64,000 nucleotides of DNA. Source: Blautia hansenii DSM 20583 (lineage in GTDB: Bacteria > Bacillota > Clostridia > Lachnospirales > Lachnospiraceae). A program made the position numbers and the translations under genes. How positions within the stretch are numbered: the stretch's first letter is position 1; each line of letters begins with the position of its first letter. Below the pieces are notes generated by a model that saw nothing but the letters and a program-made list of their open reading frames with translations, made no database searches and was not told where the DNA came from. Of this stretch, positions 8,651-17,600 are shown piece by piece. Location: assembly GCF_002222595.2 (NCBI RefSeq), contig NZ_CP022413.2, positions 318,501-382,500 of the forward strand, written 5' to 3'.

Positions 8651-10328
8651 TAGTGTAAAATTTTTGTAGGAAAAACAAATAGATAAAAGAAGAAAGCACC
8701 ACTTTGTGTTAAGATTAAGTTGCCCAGACAAAATCTACATAAAGGAAGGTGCTTTCTATGATTAAAAGTATACAACAATTTCAGACAGAAGGGGGAAAAA
8801 ATTTAGAAAAAGTTTTTATGAATTATTCATCAGATATGACAAAAATTGCAGAAATGGTAAAAGGTGTAAAAGAGCGTGTGATCAATCTGGGACTGTCTAT
8901 GATTGCAGAAGAGCTGGAAATGTATGATGCATTTCTCTGCAAAAACAGACAGGCACGTCCAGAGTGGTATGTGGAACGCAAAGATGAAACAACACTTCTT
9001 ACCAGTCTTGGAAGTGTGACTTATCATAAAACCTTGTTTAAAAATAAGTTTACAGGGAAATATGAGTATTTGCTGGATCGTGTGATGGGGATTGAAAAAC
9101 ATGAAAGGATGAGTGAGGATGCAGTAGCAGAGCTTCTTGGAGAAGCTGTTCAGACCAGTTATAGAAAAGGTGGGATATCTGCGTGTATGACAGAAGAATG
9201 TGTAAGCAAAGAAACGGTCATGAACAAGCTGCACGCATTAGAATTCCCGAAAAACACGGAACAGCTGGAAAAAAAGAAAGTCGTGGATTATCTATATATC
9301 GATGCAGATGAGGATCATGTTTCCCTGCAGTTCAGGGAAAGAAAAGGTGATCTGATAAATTTAGAGAATAACCGGAAAAATAATCAGGCAATAGCAAAAC
9401 TGGTATATATATACGAGGGAATTGAAAAAGAAGCACCTGCGGGTAAAAGACATAAGCTGATTAACCCTTATTATTTCTGCCGTGTATGTAACGGAAAGGA
9501 AAACAGGAAACTTTGGGATGAAGTCTACGAGTATATAGAAAATCACTATGAAGTGAACCGGATTAAAAAAATATACCTGAATGCAGATGGCGGAGCATGG
9601 ATAAAGTCAGGTAAAAAAAGCATTGCCGGAATAACCTATGTATTCGATGAATTCCATCTGGAAAAAGCGGTCATGAAGCTGACAAGCCATATGAAAGACA
9701 GGCGGGAGGATACGAGGAAAGAATTGTATGAAGCAATCCGTAAGAAGAAAAAATCGGATTTTGAAGAGATTGTAGAAAAACTAGAGGAAGGGTTAAAGGA
9801 TCAGAAGGAAGTGAAACGTATCGAGGATAATAAAGTGTACCTTCTGTCAAACTGGACGGCAGCGAAGCTGCGCTTAAACCATAAAGACGGAGTGAAAGGA
9901 TGCAGTGCAGAGGGACATGTGAGCCATGTGTTATCCAGCAGGATGAGTTCTCGTCCGATGGGATGGAGTATCAAAGGAATGTCAAAAATGGCTGAATTAA
10001 GAGCGTATTACTACAATGGCAGGGATATGCTTGAATTAGTGCGCTATCAAAAAGAAAATCTACAAAAAGCAGTTGGTTGTGAAGAGGTTGTTTTTAGCTG
10101 TGAAGAAATGCTGAGGGAAGAGAGAAAAAGAAGACGAGTGTTGGGAAAACTGGCTGAACTGCCGATTTATCGTATTCCATACCCACAGATTAGGAAGATA
10201 GCCAACTTTAAAGGACATATTTATGGCTTGTAAAAATCAAGGAAATAGAATAAAGTATAAGCAGAACTAATCTTAAACACATCATAGGTGCATTCTGCCT
10301 GTGTTTTTCCGACAGTAAATTTACGCTA
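8651..10328 (+). mobile_element. ISLre2-family insertion sequence, complete
   Basis: Imperfect terminal inverted repeats of about 28 bases: the left end begins TAGTGTAAAATTTTTG and the right end, read inward, TAGCGTAAATTTACTG. Both continue through GGAAAAACA. A single intact transposase lies between. The 9-base flanks (8642-8650 and 10329-10337) do not match, so no target duplication is seen. An adjacent deletion or recombination between copies is likely. Confidence 0.85.
8758..10233 (+). CDS. ISLre2-family (UPF0236) transposase
   Basis: 491 residues from the ATG at 8758, eight bases after AAGGAAGG; an in-frame GTG at 8749 lies inside the ribosome site and is unlikely. Family features: a helical N-terminus; YHKTLFKNKFTGKYEYLLD; the DDE-type core with DYLYIDADEDHVSLQ, IYLNADGGAWIKSG and FDEFHLEKAVMKLT; and C-terminal CSAEGHVSHVLSSRMSSRPM. 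No internal stops. It catalyses cut-and-paste movement of the element. Length is normal for the family, so the copy may be active. Confidence 0.92.
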   Translation: MIKSIQQFQTEGGKNLEKVFMNYSSDMTKIAEMVKGVKERVINLGLSMIAEELEMYDAFLCKNRQARPEWYVERKDETTLLTSLGSVTYHKTLFKNKFTGKYEYLLDRVMGIEKHERMSEDAVAELLGEAVQTSYRKGGISACMTEECVSKETVMNKLHALEFPKNTEQLEKKKVVDYLYIDADEDHVSLQFRERKGDLINLENNRKNNQAIAKLVYIYEGIEKEAPAGKRHKLINPYYFCRVCNGKENRKLWDEVYEYIENHYEVNRIKKIYLNADGGAWIKSGKKSIAGITYVFDEFHLEKAVMKLTSHMKDRREDTRKELYEAIRKKKKSDFEEIVEKLEEGLKDQKEVKRIEDNKVYLLSNWTAAKLRLNHKDGVKGCSAEGHVSHVLSSRMSSRPMGWSIKGMSKMAELRAYYYNGRDMLELVRYQKENLQKAVGCEEVVFSCEEMLREERKRRRVLGKLAELPIYRIPYPQIRKIANFKGHIYGL

Positions 10329-10384
10329 TCTTTAGGGTTCGATTCTTGTGGATAATAAGTCGATTGTGTGGTAAAATCAAAGAG

Positions 10385-10516
10385 TAAAGATAAAAACGCA
10401 ACGTAAGAGATAATCTCTTATAGAGTCGGTAGGTAGCCCGGCCGCACCGTCTGGTGTAAGTAACCCTCCCTCCTTAGGGTCGTCCGTTCTTTGTTCATCA
10501 CAATCATTTAAGGAGG
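10385..10516 (+). promoter_or_regulatory. yjdF-motif (azaaromatic-sensing) riboswitch
   Basis: A conserved-looking structured leader in front of the yjdF gene: hairpin TAAGAGA-TAA-TCTCTTA, then the core around GTAGGTAGCCCGGCCGCACC, CACC/GGTG and ACCCT/AGGGT stems. CCTCCTT at 10469-10475 is the exact complement of the ribosome site AAGGAGG at 10510-10516, so a translation-control switch is readable from the sequence. yjdF-motif RNAs are known to bind azaaromatic compounds and to precede yjdF genes. Boundaries are approximate; no covariance search was possible. Confidence 0.8.
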
Positions 10517-10523
10517 AATTGGC

Positions 10524-10940
10524 ATGGACAAAGTATCAGGCAGATTGACAGTATTTTTTGAAGACCCATTCTGGGTAGGCATTTTTGAAAGCATATCGGA
10601 TGGAAAGCTCTCTGTATGCAAGGTTACGTTTTGTGCGGAACCGAAAGACTATGAGGTGTATGATTTTGTCTTGAAAAATTACTATCAGCTAAGATTTAGT
10701 CCGGCTGTGGCAACTGATGTAAAGAAGACTGGGCGTAATCCGAAACGGATACAGCGAGAAGTGCGAAAACAAGTACAGAATACTGGAATAGGTACAAAAT
10801 CGCAACAGGCTTTGAAATTGCAGCAGGAGCAGTTGAAAACTGAGCGTAAGACTGTGAGCTGGGAACAACGGGAGACAGAAAAACAGCGGCAGTTTGAACT
10901 GAAACAGCAGAAAAGGAAAGAGAAGCATAGGGGCAGATAG
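10524..10940 (+). CDS. yjdF: YjdF family protein (DUF2992)
   Basis: 138 residues. The N-terminal 70 are the conserved YjdF core (RLTVFFEDPFWVGIFE, KVTFCAEPKDYEVYDFVL, YYQLRFSPAV). The rest is a highly charged, glutamine-rich and lysine-rich helical tail (about residues 75-138). Function is unknown; its riboswitch control by azaaromatics suggests a role in coping with toxic heterocyclic compounds. The start is fixed by the AAGGAGG site seven bases upstream. It lies directly after the ISLre2 element, so its native promoter is presumably in the 10329-10385 stretch. Confidence 0.88.
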   Translation: MDKVSGRLTVFFEDPFWVGIFESISDGKLSVCKVTFCAEPKDYEVYDFVLKNYYQLRFSPAVATDVKKTGRNPKRIQREVRKQVQNTGIGTKSQQALKLQQEQLKTERKTVSWEQRETEKQRQFELKQQKRKEKHRGR

Positions 10941-11022
10941 TGTTTGCTCTAATCTTTCGTTATTGATAGTTTTGTGTGTACTATTAGAATATTATAGATA
11001 AATATAATAAAAGGGAAAAGTT

Positions 11023-12189
11023 ATGAAAGATGCTATCCGAGAATATTTAGAATTAAAAGATGAAGAAAAAGAAGAGTTATGGAAGAATGCAGTGTTTGTT
11101 TTTGATACAAATGTTTTTTTGAACTTATATAGATATTCAAAAAAAACTAGAGATATATTATTAGGTGCTATGGAACAATTAAGGGATAGAATATGGATGC
11201 CTAATCATGTAGCTCACGAATTTATGGAAAATAGAGTTGAGGTAATATTTGAAACCATAGATAGGTATGAACGATTGCATGAGGAAACTAATTCGTTTAT
11301 ACAAGTATGTACAGATATGCTTAGAATGAAGAAAGAAGATAGTGAGTTGCTTGGACTAAAAAATTATATAGAAACTTGGATTGATACAAACAAAAGGAGA
11401 GATTTATTAGTGACTGATGTGATAGATGATCCTATTTTGGACAAGATTCTTGATTTGTTTGATGGAAAGGTAGGACGAGGGTTTGATGAGGAAGAAATAA
11501 AAAAAATAATTAATGAAGGAAATGATAGGTATGAAAAAAAGATCCCACCAGGATATAAAGACGCAGCTAAGAAAAAGGGTGTACTAGATAATAATGCATA
11601 TGGAGATTTGATAGTATGGAAAGAAATAATACATTTTTCAGAAACTGAAAAAAAAGACATGATTTATGTTACACATGATCAAAAGGAAGACTGGTGGAAT
11701 ATTAAACGGGGAAAAACAGTTGGCCCACGCATAGAATTAAGGAAAGAGTTCACAGAAAAAACTAAAAACAAATTTCATATGTACTCAATGAATAATTTTA
11801 TTAGTCGATTTGAAGGGAACAAGGGGGTGAAGATTGATCAGAGTATTATAGATGAGTTACAGTCTATACAATTTCTGATAAATAAGAAAAATTATGATAA
11901 TCTGAAAAATAAGTATCTTGAAGAACTTAATGAAATAGGTATAGAAGAAAGAAAGATTGTTAGATTAAATGAGAGAATAAAAAGACTTGAAAAAAGTAAC
12001 AGAAAAAGAAGAAATTCCATAATCGGATTGGAAAAAAAATATGAGATGCAAGAAATGCCAGATGATATAAAAACTTTAATTGAAAACACCAAAAATAATT
12101 TAATAAAGGGGGAGGAAAAGATAGAAAAATGTCAACAGCGTCTTAATATGTTGGAAACTAAAGAAAGTGGGCAGTTGACTTTTTGGTAA
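11023..12189 (+). CDS. Orphan PIN-domain (PIN_8-like) nuclease with coiled-coil tail
   Basis: 388 residues. The N-terminal two thirds look like a PIN_8/DUF4935 metal-dependent RNase fold. Acidic residues fall in FVFDTNVFLNLYRY (Asp28), AHEFMENR (Glu66), AYGDLIVW (Asp195) and YVTHDQKEDWW (Asp219). Residues about 270-380 are lysine/glutamate-rich coiled coil (KIVRLNERIKRLEKSNRKRR). No antitoxin-like partner is adjacent. The base composition is far more AT-rich than its neighbours, a sign of transfer. Related PIN_8 proteins occur in defence-rich islands, so an anti-phage or abortive-infection role is plausible but unproven. The ribosome site is weak (AAGGGAAAAG). Confidence 0.75.
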   Translation: MKDAIREYLELKDEEKEELWKNAVFVFDTNVFLNLYRYSKKTRDILLGAMEQLRDRIWMPNHVAHEFMENRVEVIFETIDRYERLHEETNSFIQVCTDMLRMKKEDSELLGLKNYIETWIDTNKRRDLLVTDVIDDPILDKILDLFDGKVGRGFDEEEIKKIINEGNDRYEKKIPPGYKDAAKKKGVLDNNAYGDLIVWKEIIHFSETEKKDMIYVTHDQKEDWWNIKRGKTVGPRIELRKEFTEKTKNKFHMYSMNNFISRFEGNKGVKIDQSIIDELQSIQFLINKKNYDNLKNKYLEELNEIGIEERKIVRLNERIKRLEKSNRKRRNSIIGLEKKYEMQEMPDDIKTLIENTKNNLIKGEEKIEKCQQRLNMLETKESGQLTFW

Positions 12190-12346
12190 AGAAATTTTTT
12201 GGCTCTATTTTGGTTCTAAAAGTTTGTACTGATACCAATATAAGAAAAATTTTAGAAAAATGAAAATAATATAACCAATAAAAAGCGTAGAAAAGTATCT
12301 AGTTCAAGCCATCCGCCGAGGAATTCGAATAGGGTGGAATAATTTA

Positions 12347-12386
12347 TATATTGGGCAATCCATGATTGCCTGATATATTTTAAAAT
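12347..12386 (+). terminator. Possible terminator downstream of the PIN gene
   Basis: Imperfect stem, TATATTGGGCAATC with GATTGCCTGATATA, followed by TTTTAAAAT. It lies about 160 bases after the PIN stop. Confidence 0.45.
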
Positions 12387-12622
12387 ATTTAGTAACGATA
12401 ACGTTAGACGTATTTAAAGGTAGTAAAAGAATTAGCATTTATGATAAATATGAACATAAGATGTATTTAAACGAGAAAGTCTTAAATGAGATTAAAAAAC
12501 TTCGTTTGGTAAGTAAAAACATAAGATATCTTTAGTAATGTAACTGTTATATTCCGCATATCACATTTTGTTAATAAATAGGAACATAGGAAATAAATAC
12601 AAATATTTGGTAACAATGTTAA

Positions 12623-12650
12623 AAGCGGCAGCGGGACTTGAACCCGCACG
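12623..12650 (-). other. tRNA 3'-end-like fragment, possible attachment site
   Basis: Read on the minus strand it is a T-arm GCGGG-TTCAAGT-CCCGC followed by TGCCGCT and T, the layout of a tRNA 3' half. No D-arm or anticodon arm is present upstream. Integrases often use tRNA 3' ends, and such partial copies mark element boundaries. The matching full tRNA is not in this window. Confidence 0.4.
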
Positions 12651-12767
12651 TGGCTATGATGCAGATAGAATGAAATTAAAAAGAGTGTTTGTCATATAAA
12701 TGAGAGTAATGCTAGAAGATGTTACGTTGTGCAAAAAAATGATAGAAATTTATCTGCAAAATATGGA

Positions 12768-12803
12768 GACTTACTGATTTCAGGCATTTAAAATCAGTAA
12801 GTC
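12768..12803. terminator. Bidirectional hairpin after the GNAT gene
   Basis: Perfect 13-base stem, GACTTACTGATTT with AAATCAGTAAGTC, beyond the stop of the minus-strand acetyltransferase gene. The T-run is weak on either side. Confidence 0.6.
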
Positions 12804-12825
12804 CTTATATTTTCCAATAAATTTA

Positions 12826-13980
12826 TCAACATTTATCAAGTGGTGACAGCCCCAACGGCAACGGAAACCAGTTACAATTTTTCGGTAACTGTGTTTCATC
12901 TAAAATTAAGCTGTGATTAGGAGAGAATAAAGCTAAAATACTCTCAAAAGAAGAAAATTCCAAAGCAGAGTGTTCTTCTGGATTTTCTATTTGTGTAACG
13001 GAAGGAATTCCGCTATCTACCTGAATTTTGAAGCTTCCATGCTCTTTTATCGTAAAATTCCAACTTCCGGAGCTTAAAGGGATGTAAGAAGCTTTTACAT
13101 TTAAGAAAAATTCTAAAACCTTAGGATAATCAAAAATCATATAATTATCATCCAAAGATATGGAAAATGACTCAAAAAGTTGGGTGCACCCTTTAAATAG
13201 GTGGGAGTCGCAGGGGGAAACTCTTAGGAACAGCTCCTTTGAATTACTTTCTGTCAAGCATTTTTCCAGCGAGGTAAACAACAAATTTTCATCGGTTAAA
13301 TACATTTCTAAGATATGGTTTCCCTGAAGGGCAGCATATCCCTTACACATCTGATTTTCCAAGATAGCATAAAGTTTAGTATTCCAGCTTTTCATAATAG
13401 AAAGGAAATCTTCGGGATTTCTTTTAACAAATAATAATTGATTTTCCTGTATTGCCTGAATTTTAGCCAGTAAAGGAGTTTTCTCATCCTGAATTTGGCA
13501 GAGGTTAATGTCCCGTTTGGGAAATCTTTCACGGCAGTGGCGAAAATTATCTGAGGTAAAGCAATATTGGAAAGTAATGCCGCCTTTTTCATATCCATAG
13601 TATTGATAGCGGTTTCTGAGACCGGAAAGCGTGCTCATAGAAATATTATTCTTTTTCATGTCCTGAATTGCCATGTGCATCAGCTTACGCATGTAGCCTT
13701 TTCCTCTGGAATAAGGATGAACGGAAACACTGCCTACGGTAGCGCAGGTGATGGTTTTATTACCGCAATATAAGGTAACAGGAACAACGCATACACAGGC
13801 TTTAATTTCTTCATTTTCTAAAGCAAGATAGTGAATAGATTTTTGCTCCTGTCCTTCTTTATAGATTTTGGGAAGAAGTTGACGGAAATCATGAGGGCAA
13901 TGTGACATACTGAATACCATATTAAGAAAATCGAGAATATGAGGGAAATCCTTCGGAAGCGCTTTTCTGTAAGTAATCAT
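12826..13980 (-). CDS. GNAT family N-acetyltransferase with Eis-like layout
   Basis: 384 residues with GGAGG before the ATG. The N-terminal GNAT fold (MITYRKALPKDFPHILDFLN) holds the acetyl-CoA loop TVGSVSVHPYSRGKGYMRKL near residues 81-100. A second, weaker GNAT-like region and a C-terminal sterol-carrier-like part follow (FFLNVKASYIPLSSG to the end), the three-part arrangement of Eis-type enzymes. Members acetylate amines on drugs or small molecules; the substrate here is unknown. It is the first gene beyond the decayed mobile zone and stands alone, with its own terminator. An antibiotic-modifying role is possible but not supported by anything else here. Confidence 0.75.
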   Translation of the reverse strand: MITYRKALPKDFPHILDFLNMVFSMSHCPHDFRQLLPKIYKEGQEQKSIHYLALENEEIKACVCVVPVTLYCGNKTITCATVGSVSVHPYSRGKGYMRKLMHMAIQDMKKNNISMSTLSGLRNRYQYYGYEKGGITFQYCFTSDNFRHCRERFPKRDINLCQIQDEKTPLLAKIQAIQENQLLFVKRNPEDFLSIMKSWNTKLYAILENQMCKGYAALQGNHILEMYLTDENLLFTSLEKCLTESNSKELFLRVSPCDSHLFKGCTQLFESFSISLDDNYMIFDYPKVLEFFLNVKASYIPLSSGSWNFTIKEHGSFKIQVDSGIPSVTQIENPEEHSALEFSSFESILALFSPNHSLILDETQLPKNCNWFPLPLGLSPLDKC

Positions 13981-14169
13981 AATAACCTCCTTGCTTGATG
14001 AGCGAAATAATTGTTAAAAAGATAGATAAATGTTTCTGTATTTTAGCATATATTACAGCATCATACAATTAAGTATGCAATAAAATTCGTGATTGAAGGA
14101 ACAAAAGCTTGATGCTATAATGAATTTCGAAATTAAGCTTTGGAATTTGCTGTACAGGGGAGGAACTAA

Positions 14170-14616
14170 ATGAAAAAGAAAGCTGTTTTACTATTGTCTT
14201 GCAGCATACTGTTGGCTTTTGCAGGATGTGAGAAAAAAGAAGATATAAAAACAGAGGTTGTAAATATTTATAGGCTTGACCCCGATAACGGAGTGTACAT
14301 AACGGAAGCAAAAGAGTGTCAGACATTAAATGAAACAGTTCTATGGGAATTGTTAAAAGAGAATGAAATTGTTCCCACAGACAGCGAGATTTTGTCTTTT
14401 CAAGTAAGCAGAGATAAGCTTGAACTGGATACAGATACTGTGTTCGGGGACTGGCTGAGAAGCTTTGGAACTGCCGGGGAAAGAGAAATTGTGGGCTGTA
14501 TTGTAAACACATATCTGGACGCATATAAAGCCGAAGAAATCAAAATTACAGAAGAAGGACAGACATTAACTACCGGTCATGTAGAATATGCAGAATATTT
14601 AAGAAAATTTGAATAA
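14170..14616 (+). CDS. Lipoprotein with GerMN-type domain
   Basis: 148 residues. Lipoprotein signal MKKKAVLLLSCSILLAFAGC with the lipobox Cys at residue 20, so anchored to the outer face of the membrane. The mature part matches the GerMN pattern: TLNETVLWELLKENEIVP, SFGTAGEREIVGCIVNTYL, then ITEEGQTLTTGHVEYAEYLRKF. GerMN domains occur in GerM of Bacillus and in lipoproteins with envelope roles. It sits 15 bases ahead of a large peptidoglycan hydrolase and is surely co-transcribed. A helper role in wall remodelling is inference. Confidence 0.7.
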   Translation: MKKKAVLLLSCSILLAFAGCEKKEDIKTEVVNIYRLDPDNGVYITEAKECQTLNETVLWELLKENEIVPTDSEILSFQVSRDKLELDTDTVFGDWLRSFGTAGEREIVGCIVNTYLDAYKAEEIKITEEGQTLTTGHVEYAEYLRKFE

Positions 14617-14631
14617 AATAGGAGAGAACAA

Positions 14632-17600
14632 ATGAAAAAGAAGTTAGCCAAGTGGGCTGTTACGATGCTTGCAGGAGCAATGCTTGCACTGCCGGCAACA
14701 GGAAATACAGTAAGTGCATCAGGTGAAGCAAAATCTCAGGTTCAAGAGGAAACAAAAAAGATTGAAAATGAACTGAATTATATTTATATCGATGAAGCAG
14801 AATTAGACGTGGGAGCTGTGCAAAGTATTGTTCTTTCGTGGGGAGAAAGAACGTCGGATATTCGGAGTATAGATTTAGTAGTGGAGAATGAAGATGGCTC
14901 ACGAACTGTTTTAAATTCCCAAAAGAGAGTGGACAACCTCTTCTTATACGAGAATAGCTTTGAACAAGGAGCTTATCATGTAGCAGAGCTGAGTGTTACA
15001 ACAGACTTGGGTACAAAAACTTTTACAGCAGAAGACCTTGAAATCAACGCTTACTTTGGAGTGGGTGAGAAGGTCAATGATAGTGTTAAAAGTGATTACA
15101 TAGAAATGGAAAGTCAATCCGGGGAAGAGGCAGTTGTTACAATTGAAACAGCGAATGCAGCAACGGTTGAGAAAAATGTTGCAGATGCACTTTCTGAGCA
15201 GGCAGTACCGTTTGATAAGAATAAAAAGGAAAGAAGCAATTCAAATTTAGTTATTGTGCTTGATCCCGGACATGATGCCAGCAAACATTCAGGAGCAACT
15301 GCCAATGGTGTCAGAGAGGAAGTTGTAACCTTAAAAATTGCAGAGTATTGTAAGGAAGTGTTGGAGCAGTATTCAGGCGTATCTGTGTATATGACAAGAA
15401 CAGACGGAAATTGTCCATATCCTGATACGAACAGCATCGATGATATTCTGAAACGTGTAGAGTGGGCAAAAACAAAGGATGCTGACGTATTTATCAGCTT
15501 TCATATCAATTCTTCGGTTTCCGGTGCAGCGCAGGGAGCAGAAGTATATTATCCGCAAGGAGAGGAAAATGCACAGGAGCTTGCGAAGGATATTGTAGGT
15601 GAGCTTGCAAAATTAGGACTTAAAAATCGTGGAGACAAAGGTGATGACAGCTATGCAGTAATCAGACATTCAAAGCGAAACGGTTTTCCGGGATTGATTA
15701 TTGAGCATGCGTTTGTTTCAAATGTATCAGATGCAAAATGGTTTCAAACAGAGGAAAATCTTAAAAAATTAGGTGAAGCAGACGCCGCAGGAATTATCAA
15801 GTACTATGGCCTTACAAAAGATAAAGGTAAGTGGGAGTTTACAGGTGAGCATTGGAAATGGAAGGAAGGAAACGGAAAATATGCAACAAGCACATGGAAA
15901 TCCATAGACGGCGTATGGTATTATTTTGATACAAACAGCAACATGACGACCGGCTGGCAGCAGATTGGCGGAATATGGTACTATATGAACAGCAGCGGAG
16001 CCATGACGACAGGTTGGCAGCAAGTCGGCGGAACATGGTATTATATGAACAGCAGCGGAGCCATGAAGACGGGTTGGCAGCTTATAGGCGGAACATGGTA
16101 CTATATGAACGGAAGCGGAGCGATGCAGACCGGCTGGCAGACTATTGGAAATCAGACATACTACTTAAATGAAAGTGGAGCTATGGCAACCGGCTGGAAG
16201 CTTGTTGAGAATGTATGGTACTATTTTAACGGCTCAGGTTATTTGTTAAAGGGTGAGCAGACCATTGCAGGAACAAAATGGTATCTTGATGAAAATACAG
16301 GAGCATTATATACCGGCTGGCATTATACGGCTGGCAAATGGTATCATCATACAAATGAGGGATTGAAACAAACAGGTTGGCAGTTTATCGATGGAACATG
16401 GTATTATATGAACGCTGACGGAGTGATGACAACGGGTTGGCAGCAAATCGGCGGAATGTGGTACTATATGGACGGAAGCGGAGCGATGCAGACGGGTTGG
16501 CAGCTTATAGGCAGAACATGGTATTATATGGACGGAAGCGGAGCGATGCAGACGGGTTGGAGGCTTTTAGGAAATCATTGGTATTATATGAATGGAAGCG
16601 GAGCCATGCTAACGGGTTGGCAGCTTATAAGCGGAACGTGGTATTATATGGATGAAAGCGGAGTCATGACGACCGGCTGGCAGCAAATCGGCGGAACGTG
16701 GTACTATATGGACGGAAGCGGAGCGATGCAGACGGGTTGGAAGCTTTTAGGAAATCATTGGTATTATATGAACGGAAGCGGAGCCATGCTCACAGGATTT
16801 CAGGCCATTGGAAATGAAAAGTTCTATTTTAATGCCAGTGGGGAGATGCAAACAGGCTGGCAGTTTATTGATAATGTGTGGTACTATTTTAATACTTCCG
16901 GTTATCTGTTAAAGGGTGAGCAGACGATAGGAGGACAAAAATGGTATCTTGATGCAAACACAGGAGCATTATATACGGGTTGGCATTTTACAGATGGTAA
17001 ATGGTATTATCATACAAGTGAGGGCTTGAAGCAAATCGGTTGGCAGAAGATAGGCGGAACATGGTACTATATGAACGGAAGCGGAGCGATGCAGACCGGC
17101 TGGCAGACTATTGGAAATCAAAAATATTATTTCGACGGAAGCGGAGCAATGGTAACGGGTTGGCAGCTTATCGATAACGTATGGTATTATTTTGAGAATT
17201 CAGGTGAATTGAATAATCAGCCGTCTTCAAAGCCGCCGGTAAATGACGCCATTAAGGTGTATTACGAAATAGCGGGAGACAGCTCTGTTACAGTAGAACA
17301 GATGGTGAACTATTATAAAAAGAGCGGAAAACCTTATCCTGCTGAAGCGTTAAAGGCAGGTGGAGCAGCCACAATTGAAGAATTCTGCCAAATTTATTAT
17401 GAAGAATGTGAAACCGAAGGAATTAAGGCGGAAGTGGCATTTATACAATCTATGATTGAAACAGGATTTCTGCAATTTGGCGGAAGTGTAAAAATCGAGC
17501 AGTTTAATTTTGCGGGATTAGGGGCTACTGGAAATGGTGTCAGTGGTAATTCTTTTGAAAATGTAAGAATGGGTATTCGAGCACATGTACAGCATTTGAA

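Larger units (their letters stand above)
12190..12767. other. Non-coding, decayed end of the mobile zone
   Basis: No intact gene. It holds a GGCTCTA/GGTTCTA tandem pair at 12201-12218 and a hairpin at 12347-12377. A reading-frame fragment at 12394-12535 (LDVFKGSKRISIYDKYEHKM, ending RLVSKNIRYL) has no start and no recognised family. A tRNA-like fragment lies at 12623-12650. Sequence is strongly AT-rich like the PIN gene. Confidence 0.5.

Noticed and set aside
12394..12535. Reading-frame fragment as a gene
   Set aside because: It has no start codon or ribosome site and no recognisable family; kept only as possible debris.
15880..17215. Regular 60-base tandem repeats that could suggest a CRISPR array
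   Set aside because: They lie in frame within the hydrolase gene and encode 20-residue wall-binding modules; there are no unique spacers and no cas genes.
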